64,000 nucleotides of DNA from Symmetrospora coprosmae. Taxonomy: Eukaryota; Basidiomycota; Cystobasidiomycetes; Symmetrosporaceae. A program made the position numbers and the translations under genes. The notes below the pieces were generated by a model. It was not told the DNA's origin. It saw only the letters and a list, made by a program, of their open reading frames with translations, and did not search any database. Of this stretch, positions 23,293-32,682 are shown one piece after another. The DNA is taken from NCBI GenBank assembly GCA_008802785.1, contig VUYT01000009.1, forward strand, positions 496,001-560,000. The letters run 5' to 3'. Position 1 is the stretch's first letter. Each line of letters begins with the position of its first letter.

Positions 23293-23449
23293 ACTGTCCG
23301 CGATGAGGTGGGGCGAACCAGGCAGGGTACAGGCAGGGAGTTGGCGATGTCATCGACCATTGCACGTGCAGCGCCGGGGTGTACAGCCCGAGAGTACAAC
23401 CCCGTACACTTAAGCCCAATGGCACCGATAGGTCGACATAGTCACGCAG

Positions 23450-24751
23450 TCACAGCTCCACCACAATCTTCCTCGCGCTGACGCCCTTCCGGAGCGCGTC
23501 AAGCGCCGCCTGGATGCTCTCGAGCCCTCCTGGACTGTCGGAACTCGAGCTCGAGGATGTCACGAGCTCGCCTTCGGGCTTGCACAGGAACACGCACCGC
23601 TCGAGCGCCAGCGGCAGCCAGCGCGACCAGATGTACTCGCCAACCTCCTTGTGCGTGCGGAAGAGGGCCGAGCCAAAGACTGTGAGGGCGATGGCGCGGG
23701 CATTAGTAGTAGACGGCTATGTAGGCCGCAGCTGTCGTAGAGCAACCGCGCACTCACTGGGAGCGATCCTGATGCCTGCAGGACAGATGTCACCGGGGAG
23801 CCGGGTGGCCACTGTCGCAATGACCAGCTCCTTCGGATTCCCGGACTCTATCACAGGCGCAAGCTGCTCTAGAACGCTCACGACAAGCTTGTGCGTCTCC
23901 ACGTCCTGCACGGACACAAAAGCACCGGCCAAGGGTGCACTCGTCCTCCTGAGCGCACCAGCGACGTCATTGACGACGGTCTGTGAGGCGTAGTCGACAG
24001 TCGTCGTCGCTCCGAGGCTCCTGACGAGCTCGTCGTTTCGCGGGGAGCACGTCGCGACGACGCTGTAGCCCGCGAGCGAGGCGAGCTGGACGGCACACGC
24101 GCCCGTGCTACTGCTCCCTCCCCAGACGAGGATTGTGCCGCGCTTCTTCTCGCTTGCAACGCCGGTGGAGTCGGTGTCTGCAGCGGGGCCCGGCATTGGC
24201 GGATACTCGAGGGCGAGGTGCGAGATGGGAAAGAGGCCGCTCGCCGCAGTTGTGAAGCCCATCGGGAGGACGACGGCCTCGTGCTCTTTGACGCCATCCG
24301 GCAGCGCAATGATTTCGTGCGCGGGCGAGACGCTGTATTGCTGGAAGGCGCCGTGCTTTGCCTGCTTGGTCGTCAGCACGGGCGTGTAGCCCAAAACACG
24401 GTCGCCCGGCTTGACGTGCGAGACGGCCGCCCCGACGCGCTCCACCATTCCGACGACGTCCGAGCCGAGGATGGTCGGGTACGTCTCTACGAGGATGCCT
24501 GTGCTCTGTTGCCATGCTCGCGTGCGTGCATTAGAGACGCACATCGGCGGGAGATACTGTAGAGAAGGGTGTCAGGCTGTGCGTACCTGCATGAATGTGT
24601 CGGCCGGGTTGATGGCGACGTAGCGGTTCTTGATGAGGACCTCGTCCGGCTCACACTCCCACAGAGGGGCGGCTTTGACAGCAAACTGCGCGCCTCCGCC
24701 TTCGAGCCAGGCTGCGCGGTTGGCGATCTGCGTGGCTGCAGAGGTAGTCAT
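23450..24751 (-). CDS. Medium-chain dehydrogenase/reductase (zinc-less, quinone/enoyl reductase-like)
   Basis: NAD(P)H-dependent oxidoreductase of the MDR superfamily, closest in look to fungal ToxD/enoyl-reductase-like proteins; substrate unknown. Exons 24587-24751, 23758-24505 and 23450-23679 join to 380 residues. The GroES-like half has NRYVAINPADTFMQ and YPTILGSDVVGMVERVGAAV. The cofactor fold follows with ILVWGGSSSTGACAVQLA in place of a strict GxGxxG, then SLGATTTVDYAS. The C terminus VSARKIVVEL is typical of the family. No zinc-binding cysteine set is evident. The start at 24751 was chosen because family similarity begins there, but the frame stays open upstream with ATGs at 24832 and 24898, which would add a basic, Ser/Arg-rich leader resembling a mitochondrial targeting signal. 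Confidence 0.88.
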
Positions 24752-25285
24752 GGTTCTGCAACTTGAAGCTGGAATGCGGACTGTGCGGGTCAAGAGAGCT
24801 GGACAAGAGAGCAGAGTGCGAGCTGAGAGCATGGAGGAGAGGAGAGGAGAGGAGGGGAGGAGCAGATCTGATGAAGCAGAGAGGTTGAGCATGCGCAACA
24901 GGGCAACGTGCGCGCTGAACCGCGCTATTCTTGGCCTGTCATAGGTCCGGTAATCCCGAGTGTCAGGCGGATATCAGCCAGCGAGAAGCACGGTGAAGCG
25001 TACTGTTCCGCATCGCCTTGCAACGACTTCAAGGCCGTGTGGAAGTCATGGTGCAAGCTGGCATTAGCGCAGAGAGCCATGCATTTACGGCGGCGCGGCG
25101 TCCAACGAAGCGAGCGACTGAGACGGAGCCAGCCAGCTGCCAGCTGTGACAAAAGACGGCAGGATGGACATTGGCGATGCATTGCAGCAGCAGCAATCAG
25201 CAGAAGTGATGTAGATGTCGATGTCCCTGCTCGCTCGCTGTCCTGCCAATCCCCCTTGCGCAGTGCTGCCTCTCGGTTGCCACTC

Positions 25286-25298
25286 TTCCAGGATGTTC
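25286..25298 (+). promoter_or_regulatory. Heat-shock-element-like site upstream of the Hsp40 gene
   Basis: The sequence TTCcaGGAtgTTC fits three alternating TTC/GAA units with 2-base spacers, one base off consensus (GGA for GAA). It lies about 260 bases before the Hsp40 start. Heat-shock factor control of Ydj1-type genes is known; binding here is inferred. Confidence 0.45.
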
Positions 25299-25515
25299 CA
25301 CCCCACTGGCAGCTCTCTGTCGCTGACGGTTGCAAGGATGTCGGTGGCCGCAGAGGTGGACTCGGCTCTGACCAACAAGCATCGCATCTCATTCAAGAGC
25401 GCACCACTGAGCAGCACCAGCACTCCCATAGCGAGCACATCACCATCACGTTCCCCCACCGCTCTCTCTCTCGTTTCCTCGTTGACGCTCCGCATCCAGT
25501 CGCCCCTTTCAACCC

Positions 25516-25522
25516 TATAAAT
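25516..25522 (+). promoter_or_regulatory. TATA box of the Hsp40 gene
   Basis: TATAAAT stands alone in GC-rich DNA, 39 bases before the ATG at 25561, which fits a short leader. TATA boxes are common at stress-inducible fungal genes. Confidence 0.6.
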
Positions 25523-25560
25523 TTGCCCCGAGCGACCTCCAGGCCAGACCTGCAGACAAG

Positions 25561-27175
25561 ATGGGCAAGGTGAGCGGGTGCAGGCATGACTGAGGAGCGT
25601 GTCGGGACCTGGACTGAACCATCCTCGTCTCGCTCGCAGGACTTTTACGGCATCCTCGGTGAGTGAGCGAGCTGCGACAGCCACGCCGGCGAAAGGGACC
25701 GCGTCATGCGTGCATGCATGCATGCATCAACGCCCTGGACGCGTGCGCAGCGAGTTTGACATACTGAGACATGAGCTCCATCCAATGTCCGCAGGCGTCT
25801 CGAAGGATGCCGACGACGCAAAGATCAAGACGGCCTACAAAAAGCTCGGTGAGTCGTAGGATGTGGCGTCGCGCTCAAATGATGACCCCAGCTGACCCAA
25901 TACACACCGCCCGCACACAGCATTGAAGCACCACCCGGACCGCAACCCAGGCAAGGAGGAGGAGGCCTCGAACCAGTTCAAGGAGGTGTCCCGCGCGTTC
26001 GAGGTGCTGTCCGACCCGCAGATGCGCTCGCGGTATGACCAGTTCGGCGAGGAAGGTCTCGAGGGTGCGGGTGGGATGGGCGGCGGGATGGGCATGGATC
26101 CGCAGGACCTCTTCTCGCAGCTCTTTGGCGGCGGAGGCGGCGGCGGCTTCTTCGGTGGTGGCGGCGGCGGGCGGAGAGGGCCCCAAGGGCCGCGCAAGGG
26201 CAAGGACCTTGTGCACAAGCTGCCCGTGTCGCTCGCAGACCTGTTCAAGGGCAAGACGAGCAAGCTCGCCCTGCAGAAGCACGTCATGTGCGCCAAATGC
26301 GACGGGAAAGGAGGGAAAGAAGGCGCCGTGCGGACGTGCAACGGGTGCAATGGCCAGGGCATCCGCCTCGTCATGCGACAGATGGGTCCTATGATTCAGC
26401 AGATGCAGCAGACGTGCACGGACTGCAAGGGCGAGGGAGAGATCATCAACGCAAAGGACAAGTGCAAGACGTGCAATGGCAAGAAGGTCAACAACGAGCG
26501 CAAGGTGCTCGAGGTCCACGTCGACAAAGGCATGAAGGACGGCCAGACCGTCACTTTCAACGGCGAGGCCGACCAGGCGCCCAATACCATCCCGGGCGAC
26601 GTCGTCATTGTCATTGAGGAGAAGCCGCACCCAGTGTTCCGGAGGAAAGGCGACGATCTGATTATGGAGAAGAGCATCGACCTCCTCACAGCGCTCGCAG
26701 GAGGCAAGTTTGCCGTCGAGCACCTCGACGACCGTCATCTTGTGGTCGAGATCCTACCAGGAGAGATCATCAAGCCAGGTGCGTTTGCAAATCAAGTCCT
26801 TCTTCTCCGCACGCTCATTAGCCCAGCACTGACTCTGTTGACCTTCGCCGCCACTGAATCTGGATATTTGCAGACGCGCTCAAGGTCATTCCCGAACAAG
26901 GGATGCCCGCGTACCGCACGCACCACCACGGACAGCTCATCATCTCGTTCAAGGTCGACTTCCCGGACTCGCTCACGCCCGAAGCGATGGCGGCGCTCGA
27001 GGCCGCCCTTCCCGCGCGGCCGACGCTGCCCAAGTTCCCGAAGAACCACGTCGTCGACGAGGTCCAGATCGAGGACCTCGACCCGACCCGCGCGAGCCGC
27101 ATGAACATTGACGAAGACGAGGATGAGGAGATGCACGGCGCACAGGGACAGGGCGTGTCGTGCCAGAACCAGTGA
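25561..27175 (+). CDS. YDJ1: Type I (class A) DnaJ/Hsp40 chaperone, Ydj1/Mas5-like
   Basis: Cytosolic Hsp70 co-chaperone (family knowledge). Exons 25561-25569 (just MGK), 25640-25658, 25795-25848, 25921-26778 and 26874-27175; 413 residues, close to yeast Ydj1. The J domain is split over four exons: MGKDFYGILGVSKDADDAKI, with the HPD motif in LKHHPDRNPG. A Gly-rich linker rich in GGGGGGFFGG follows. The zinc-finger region has four CxxCxGxG-like repeats: CAKCDGKG, CNGCNGQG, CTDCKGEG and CKTCNGKK (the last lacking the final Gly). The C terminus is acidic, DEDEDEEMHG, and ends CQNQ, a CaaX box expected to be farnesylated as in Ydj1. That indicates partial attachment to the ER or mitochondrial surface. 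Confidence 0.95.
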
Positions 27176-28500
27176 TCTCACGGAGGAGCCCTTCTTTTCT
27201 TCGTCCAGCCCCGCTTCGCTACGCTCGCAGTGCCCTGTGTCTCGCCGTCGTCTCTGCTGCCACCTGTATCTGCTTAGTCTCGGAGGTCATAGAGAAGTCT
27301 CGTAGAGAGCAATCTACATCACTGTATTGCGCATTAAACGATACACTGGTCCACCTGCCTGTTCCTGCTGCTCTGCTTTGACCTGGCGTGCGATGGCCCT
27401 GCCCTTTCGCCCTTCCTCCCATTAGCGCGATAATACTGTATGATCCTGCAGTACTGAGATACAAGACGGCTCGCAGCATACCGTATAGCAGATGGATCAG
27501 AGTTGACATCGCTATCCGCTACGTACGAATGAACCGCCGGGCCCGTCAAGCTCTGTCGGGATCCGCCAACAAAAGCACCCGACCGACCGCGATGGCACGA
27601 TGTGCGCACGGGAAACACAGTTCAGGACTGTACTGCAGTCAGCTGGTAGCACGACGGAGCAAGATGAAGCGAGAATACGCCCATGCGCTGCTCCCGCTGC
27701 TGCTGCGGCTGTCGATTGAGACTGGGCGCCAGTGCTCGCGGGAGAGCGGGGCAGGTGACTGTGGAACGCGGCAAGAGCACCAAGCCATCCTTGCGCAGCT
27801 CGAGTGAGAGCGTGCGAGGTCCGAAGTGCAAGAGCCAAGCTGCATGGTCTCATCCTCTCATCCCGACACGACGACATGCGCGCCTCATCCGATAAGCCGG
27901 CCGCCGTACCGCAGGCTCCCTATTGTTGAAGACAGACGGCCGCGGCGGAGCGGCGTGCGAGCTGCTGGTCCACACCTTACAGCAGTAACCGGCTGATTGC
28001 GGTACTGCGCACTCGCCATTCGCTCACCTGGACTCGCGATGACGGTTTGCACATGCTCGACTCGACAGCCGGTGCGGCGCAGGCATCAAGGAAGGATGCC
28101 AATTCTCCGGTTTACACCCCCACGCCCCACGCAGGAGAACCTGCTAAGCATGCCGCAGCTGTGTGCATGTCTTCCCGCAATCATTCATCACGCTGGAGTT
28201 CTGCTCCTCTCGCTACTGGCCGCCTGCTCTCGCGCACCCCCTGCAGAGAAGCCACAGCGGCTTTCGAGTGTGCAGCGGAACGAGAGGGCGTCTCAGGCCT
28301 ACTCACACTCTGACCGCAACCTCGCCGTTCCGATTTTGCTCTACTGCTACTGCCATCGGACGCACTGAGACAGCTCGTACTTCATCGGCGTAGCCATTCT
28401 TCTGCCCAATTGTCAGCCCCGGCTCAGCGGATCCTGTCATCTACGCGACACGTCCGCTCCTCACGGTTCCCGAGACTGTTTCGCTCGCGCAGACAAACCT
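27176..28500. other. 1.3-kb interval without a supported gene
   Basis: Beyond the Hsp40 3' end I see no conserved coding pattern on either strand. Short frames are present on both strands but lack recognisable motifs and coherent splice partners. It should hold the Hsp40 terminator and the promoter of the small membrane-protein gene at 28501. Confidence 0.5.
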
Positions 28501-29303
28501 ATGGAGTGGTACTATATCCTGCTCATCCTGCTGTGCGCTCTTGCCGGGTTGATAGCGCTGATAGTCCTCAGGTGGGTCCGACATTCTCTCGGACAGCCCG
28601 CGGTGCCACCGCCGGTCTCTGGAGCAATCGAGGGAGCAAGCACAGAATATGTATGGCCGAATAGTTGACTGACTGGCGCGCGCTCTTCACTCCCTTCTCC
28701 CGTCATGCCGTCCCGCTGTCATCGCTGCCCGTCCGGGCCGACCTGCGCACGTGCTCCAGTCTGCACATCTTCGAGTGCGCCCACGTCTACCGCAGAAAGC
28801 TGCATCCAGAGCTGGGCATGAACGACTTCTCCTTTGGTCTATCGTCAGGCTCTGGTTCCGGATCAGCGCGCACCGTCGAAGAGCTCTCTCTCCCGCCGCC
28901 TGCTGGCATCCCCGCCCCAGGCGCAGCTGCAATCCGTCGCGGAAGATACCGCGCGCGCACAGCAAGCGTAAGCAGCATCAGCACAGGCACGGACGACCCT
29001 TTCGCATCCCTGCCGTCATCCCCAGAGTTCTACCTCGCGAGTCCAGCGTCAGACCTCACGTACCGCTCCGACGTGTCGCCCTCGGCCTCGGATACAGGCG
29101 CGTTCCCTTCGCCCGCGATGCCGCTCACGCCCGTCCTTGCGCAGTATTACCATAGTGCGCATTCGCCTAGAGCGCACCTCGTCAGTCTCGACGGTCTGCG
29201 AGGCTCGATAGCGCCCGGCCGAGGTCGGGCGGAGCGCCGCATGAGGGCCATAGAAAGGCAGGATGGCGCGCTTGTGAAGGAGTTTGGGCGTGTCGGGTGG
29301 TGA
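28501..29303 (+). CDS. Small single-pass membrane protein, unknown function (paralog A)
   Basis: Function unknown. Exon 1 is 28501-28571, encoding a short N terminus and one hydrophobic segment (residues about 5-23, YILLILLCALAGLIALIVL). The phase-2 intron runs to 28759, and exon 2 is 28760-29303; 204 residues. After the membrane segment comes HIFECAHVYRRK, then a Ser/Pro/Ala-rich tail ending KEFGRVGW. The acceptor was chosen because it gives gapless alignment with the neighbour at 29816: both have LAG at 14-16, I18, H26, F28-E29 and R35, with exon 1 exactly 71 bases and the intron in the same codon and phase. Too short an exon 1 to be found by ORF length alone. The topology would leave the tail on one side of a membrane. 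Confidence 0.6.
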
Positions 29304-29815
29304 TTGGCTTAGAGCGATGTGACACCATGATGTGAGTGGGACGCGCTCGGAGTCCAGTCTATCCATGAGGCCGCTCACGGTCCATCCTGATGCAGATCCC
29401 TACAGACCAACCAGAATGTATCCACTAGACGATTGCATAGACTGACAGAGCAACGCAAGCGCTTCGTATCGATAAATACACGCATGAAGCCCGTTCGCAG
29501 ATGGAGCAACCCATCCCGGTAGCGAGCCGGCTGATCGCGGAGAAGCGGAGTTTGACATCGCTTTTGAGCTTTTGCAGGGCTGGGCTATTATGTTCGGATG
29601 GCCGCAGCTTTCGACAAGGTGGTGGGCGCTTTGAGCCTTTGAGTGAGACTGGAGGACGGGATGAGCTGGGAGGTGCAAGTAGGCTCTCGCTCGACGCTGG
29701 CTGCATCCTCCTGGCTTCTCCCCTTCCACAGCACCACTGATAGATCCTCTCTCAACCTGCTACATTGCACCCTCGCTTCATCCAATCGTCCTCCACATCC
29801 ACCCTCACTCGCACC
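29304..29815. other. Interval between the tandem paralogs
   Basis: No gene is supported in these 512 bases. It should contain the 3' end of paralog A and the promoter of paralog B. A minus-strand frame across 29588-30085 overlaps paralog B and is treated as a shadow. Confidence 0.5.
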
Positions 29816-30878
29816 ATGAAGACAGAGACCATCATTCTCGCCGCCTTCGGCTGTCTCGCAGGCGTTATCGGCATCGCCGCCATTGCGTATGTCTTGCCTG
29901 AGGCCCGGTGTGAATGGTAGAGTCAACGTACTTGTGCTTGGCTGACTCGCTGTCTCCTCCTTCTGCAGCACGCACGTCTTTGAAGCGCGCTTGACGTGGA
30001 GGAAAGAACAGGCCAAGAAGGTGCAGGACGAAGAGAAGGCTCGGCTGTCCGAGATCCACGACCGGAAGGTCGGCTTGTCAAGCACAGAGAGCCCGCTCGT
30101 GGCATCGTCAATGCGCCCAATGATCTTGCAGCCTCAGGCTCGAGTCGCCCCGCCGCGATACCGTAGGTGCCCGCAGCAGCCCTTCTCGGCGAAGGCTCCT
30201 AAGCTAACTCAGCTTCCTCCGGCAGTGTCTAACACTTTGTCGACCCGTAGCGAGCGGCCGCAGCCAGCAGAGCCGGTCCTGCACATCCGCTCGCCCAACT
30301 CTGCCTGCCCAACCCTTTCACCCTCGACCTTCCCTTCTCCCACCGTGACATCCCCCAGATCGGCCTGTTCGCCGACAACGCCCCTAACGCCGTACACGTC
30401 CACCGGGATCTTTGCGCCGACGAAGCCATCGATCAAGAGCGGCGAGACTAGCACTGCACGACCGTTCCTGCCCGTCCGGTCATACTCGACCCGCCCCGCC
30501 GTATTTGCAAACGACAGATTCACCGCCCCGCCACCGCCGATGAATCTTTCGCGGATTAGGCAGTACACGACGCCTCCTCGAGGTCTGCGCCGCTCCCCCG
30601 CGGTGGGCGCCGGGAGCGGCATCGGCCTCGGCGTGAGCCCGGCCGCGCGACACGCGCATAAAGCTATTGCGCTTGCACCTGCACCTGCTTGCGAGGGAGA
30701 GGGTGAGCGCCGGACGAGCAGTCCGCGCCTCATCATAGCGCGAAGCGTGTCGGAGCTGGTTGGCAAGCCCGAAGCGGCTGCTGCGCGGCGGGAGGAATAC
30801 GCTGTCCGCAGGGAAGCCCGAGGCGGAGTCAGGAACACCGAGAGGAACGTGGGCGAAGTCGGGAGGCTGGGGTGGTAG
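29816..30878 (+). CDS. Small single-pass membrane protein with long disordered tail, unknown function (paralog B)
   Basis: Function unknown; paralog of the gene at 28501. Exons 29816-29886 (71 bases) and 29969-30878 give 326 residues. The N terminus MKTETIILAAFGCLAGVIGI is followed by AAIATHVFEARLTWRKEQ, so one membrane segment runs from about residue 5 to 24. A short charged helical stretch, KEQAKKVQDEEKARLSEIHD, comes next. The rest is Ser/Pro/Thr-rich, probably disordered, with basic patches near LRRSPAVGAGSG and a charged C-terminal region ending VGRLGW, echoing the VGW end of paralog A. The larger size comes from the low-complexity tail. No enzyme motif is seen. Confidence 0.65.
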
Positions 30879-31149
30879 CTTGACGCACTCTTGCTCGCGA
30901 GCGAGCAGCCCGAGTACGACGCTGTCCTGCTGTGTAGCCTATAGTTTGGCTTCTGCGCGCGCCTATGTGTAGCGATAGAGGGGTTTTGCAAGTTCTGCTG
31001 AAGCCATATCGTCCCAAGGAGCGGGTTGAGCGTCTCCTGACAGAGAAAGTGCAGAGGCTGCGAAATCGATAAGTGACGTCGACTGTCGTTTACCGCCCAG
31101 CAGGACGCGCGTCTTTGTGAGCTTCTCTTGCGCCTTCCCTTCCATCACG

Positions 31150-32494
31150 TTACGTTCTTGGCCGCTTGACCAGCTCTTCTTCTTTGAGCCTCTCCGGCGC
31201 CTTTCTCTTTTCCAGAATCTGCTTCTTCTTTTCTTCCACCAGGCGTCTCCGGTCGGCGAGCTCCTTCTGCCTTCTCGCCTCCGGGCCCGGTGCTCCTTCA
31301 GCCTCGCGCGCCTCCCTCTTCTGCTCCGTCTCGTCTCTCAAGCTTCTGAGCTCGTCCATCTGGCGCTTGCGCGTCTCCTCGTCCCCGCTGAGCTGCATGT
31401 AGCCCGCGCCCCTGTTCCGGACCTCCTTTGTCGAGTCAAAGTGCAGGTTGAGCGGGTTATCGAGCTGAAATCGCTTCCTGCGCTCGGCGAGCTCCTCCTC
31501 CGTGGCCGTGTACACGCCAAACTCGCGCTGGTCCCCGTAGTACACGTTCTGCCTCTCGCCCTTCTCCGGGAGAGTGCCAATCCCAGCGTGCTCGTGCGAG
31601 GCGAGCGAGATGTCGGTGCTGTAGTACGGCAACGCACCGTCGTCGATGACGCTGCCCCGGGGTCGCTCCGCCTCCTCGCGGGCGAGCTGCGACTTGCGCA
31701 CCCAGCGCGTTCGCCCAAAGTCGTCGGTCGTCTCGGTGAGCTGAGGGATGGCGCGGATGTCCGCGTCCATGTGGGAAAGTGTATCAGCTTGCACGTCTGC
31801 CACAGCAGCATCTGGACATGTTTGTCTCGCCACCCACCTCATCGTCGTCATCGTCGTTACTATTGGCGCTCCTCGCCTTTGCCTTCCCTGGAGCGCCGGG
31901 CACAGTCCTACTCTCGTCCTTATTGTCCTCGCCATCGCTGCTGCCGCTGCTGTCAGATCCATCGTCTTGGTTGTAACGCCGCCCTCGTTCGCGCTCCCGA
32001 TAGCTCTCCTCGATGGCCTTCCCTTCAAAGTCGACGAGCAAGCCCTGCCTGAGCTGTTCGCGGGTGACGCCGTGAACGTGCTCGCCCTTTGCGAGCCTCT
32101 CGTACAGCTGTGCCTTCTTCTCCATCATCTCTCGGCTCTCGAGGACGCGGCGCGCCTCCTCGCTGAGGTCTGCGCGGGCCAGCATGTGGGACCTGTCGCG
32201 GGCTGAGCGGGCCTCGATGCCGCGGTTGGCTCGGTCGAATATCCCTGTGCGCTTTGCTTTCGCTTTCCTGGAAGTGGGTGCACCATCACCACCATGGTCG
32301 TCGTCGTCGTTGCTATCCAGGCTCCCCCTCTTTGACGTCGACGACATTGCGCCTCGCTTGTGGGCGTCTGACTGCCTCGAGACCTCGCTGAGGAGGGACA
32401 TCATGGATGAGGCATTGACGTTGTAGCTTGATCTCGATGCTGACCCTGATCCTGATCCTGATCCTGCCGCCTTCCTGGACGTTGTCGAGGCCAT
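31150..32494 (-). CDS. CCDC174-like coiled-coil protein
   Basis: Likely homolog of CCDC174, a nuclear protein linked to exon-junction-complex and splicing functions in animals (family knowledge; fungal role untested). The start is taken at 32494 (MASTTSRKAAG), though the frame opens at 32560. Features: RTGIFDRANRGIEAR, SREMMEKKAQLYERLAKGE, LLVDFEGKAIEESY, acidic stretches, then TETTDDFGRTRWVRKSQL and a charged C-terminal helix ending EEELVKRPRT. One intron near 31790-31850 must change frame. A donor after codon KARSAN with the acceptor near 31784-31800 gives a 64-base intron; a donor further in, after the acidic run, would give an intron of only about 37-41 bases. The exact junction is therefore unsettled. 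About 425 residues. Confidence 0.75.
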
Positions 32495-32587
32495 GGACGG
32501 CAATATCGATGATGTCGGTCTGCCGGTGAGAGGCGTCACCCTCGTCCATCCAGCGAGCAACGACGGGTGGTCTCCTCAGCTCCAACC

Positions 32588-32639
32588 CATAGCAAAGCAC
32601 AGCACAGCACAGCATAGCATAGCACAGCAGAGCACAACG
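32588..32639. repeat. Degenerate pentamer repeat (AGCAC/AGCAT) in a divergent promoter
   Basis: About ten tandem units of AGCAC, AGCAT and AGCAG fill the region between CCDC174-like (start 32494) and MGM1 (start 32683). They probably lie in the 5' leader of one or both transcripts. Confidence 0.7.
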
Positions 32640-32682
32640 ACAATGCATCCTCGCTGATATACGCACACGCGAGACCGCACCA

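Larger units (their letters stand above)
24752..25560. promoter_or_regulatory. Divergent promoter region of the reductase and the Hsp40 gene
   Basis: About 810 bases between start codons, no gene supported except the possible upstream extension of the reductase to 24898. It holds a heat-shock-element-like site at 25286-25298 and a TATA box at 25516-25522 ahead of the Hsp40 gene. A CT-rich stretch lies at 25459-25480. Confidence 0.6.
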
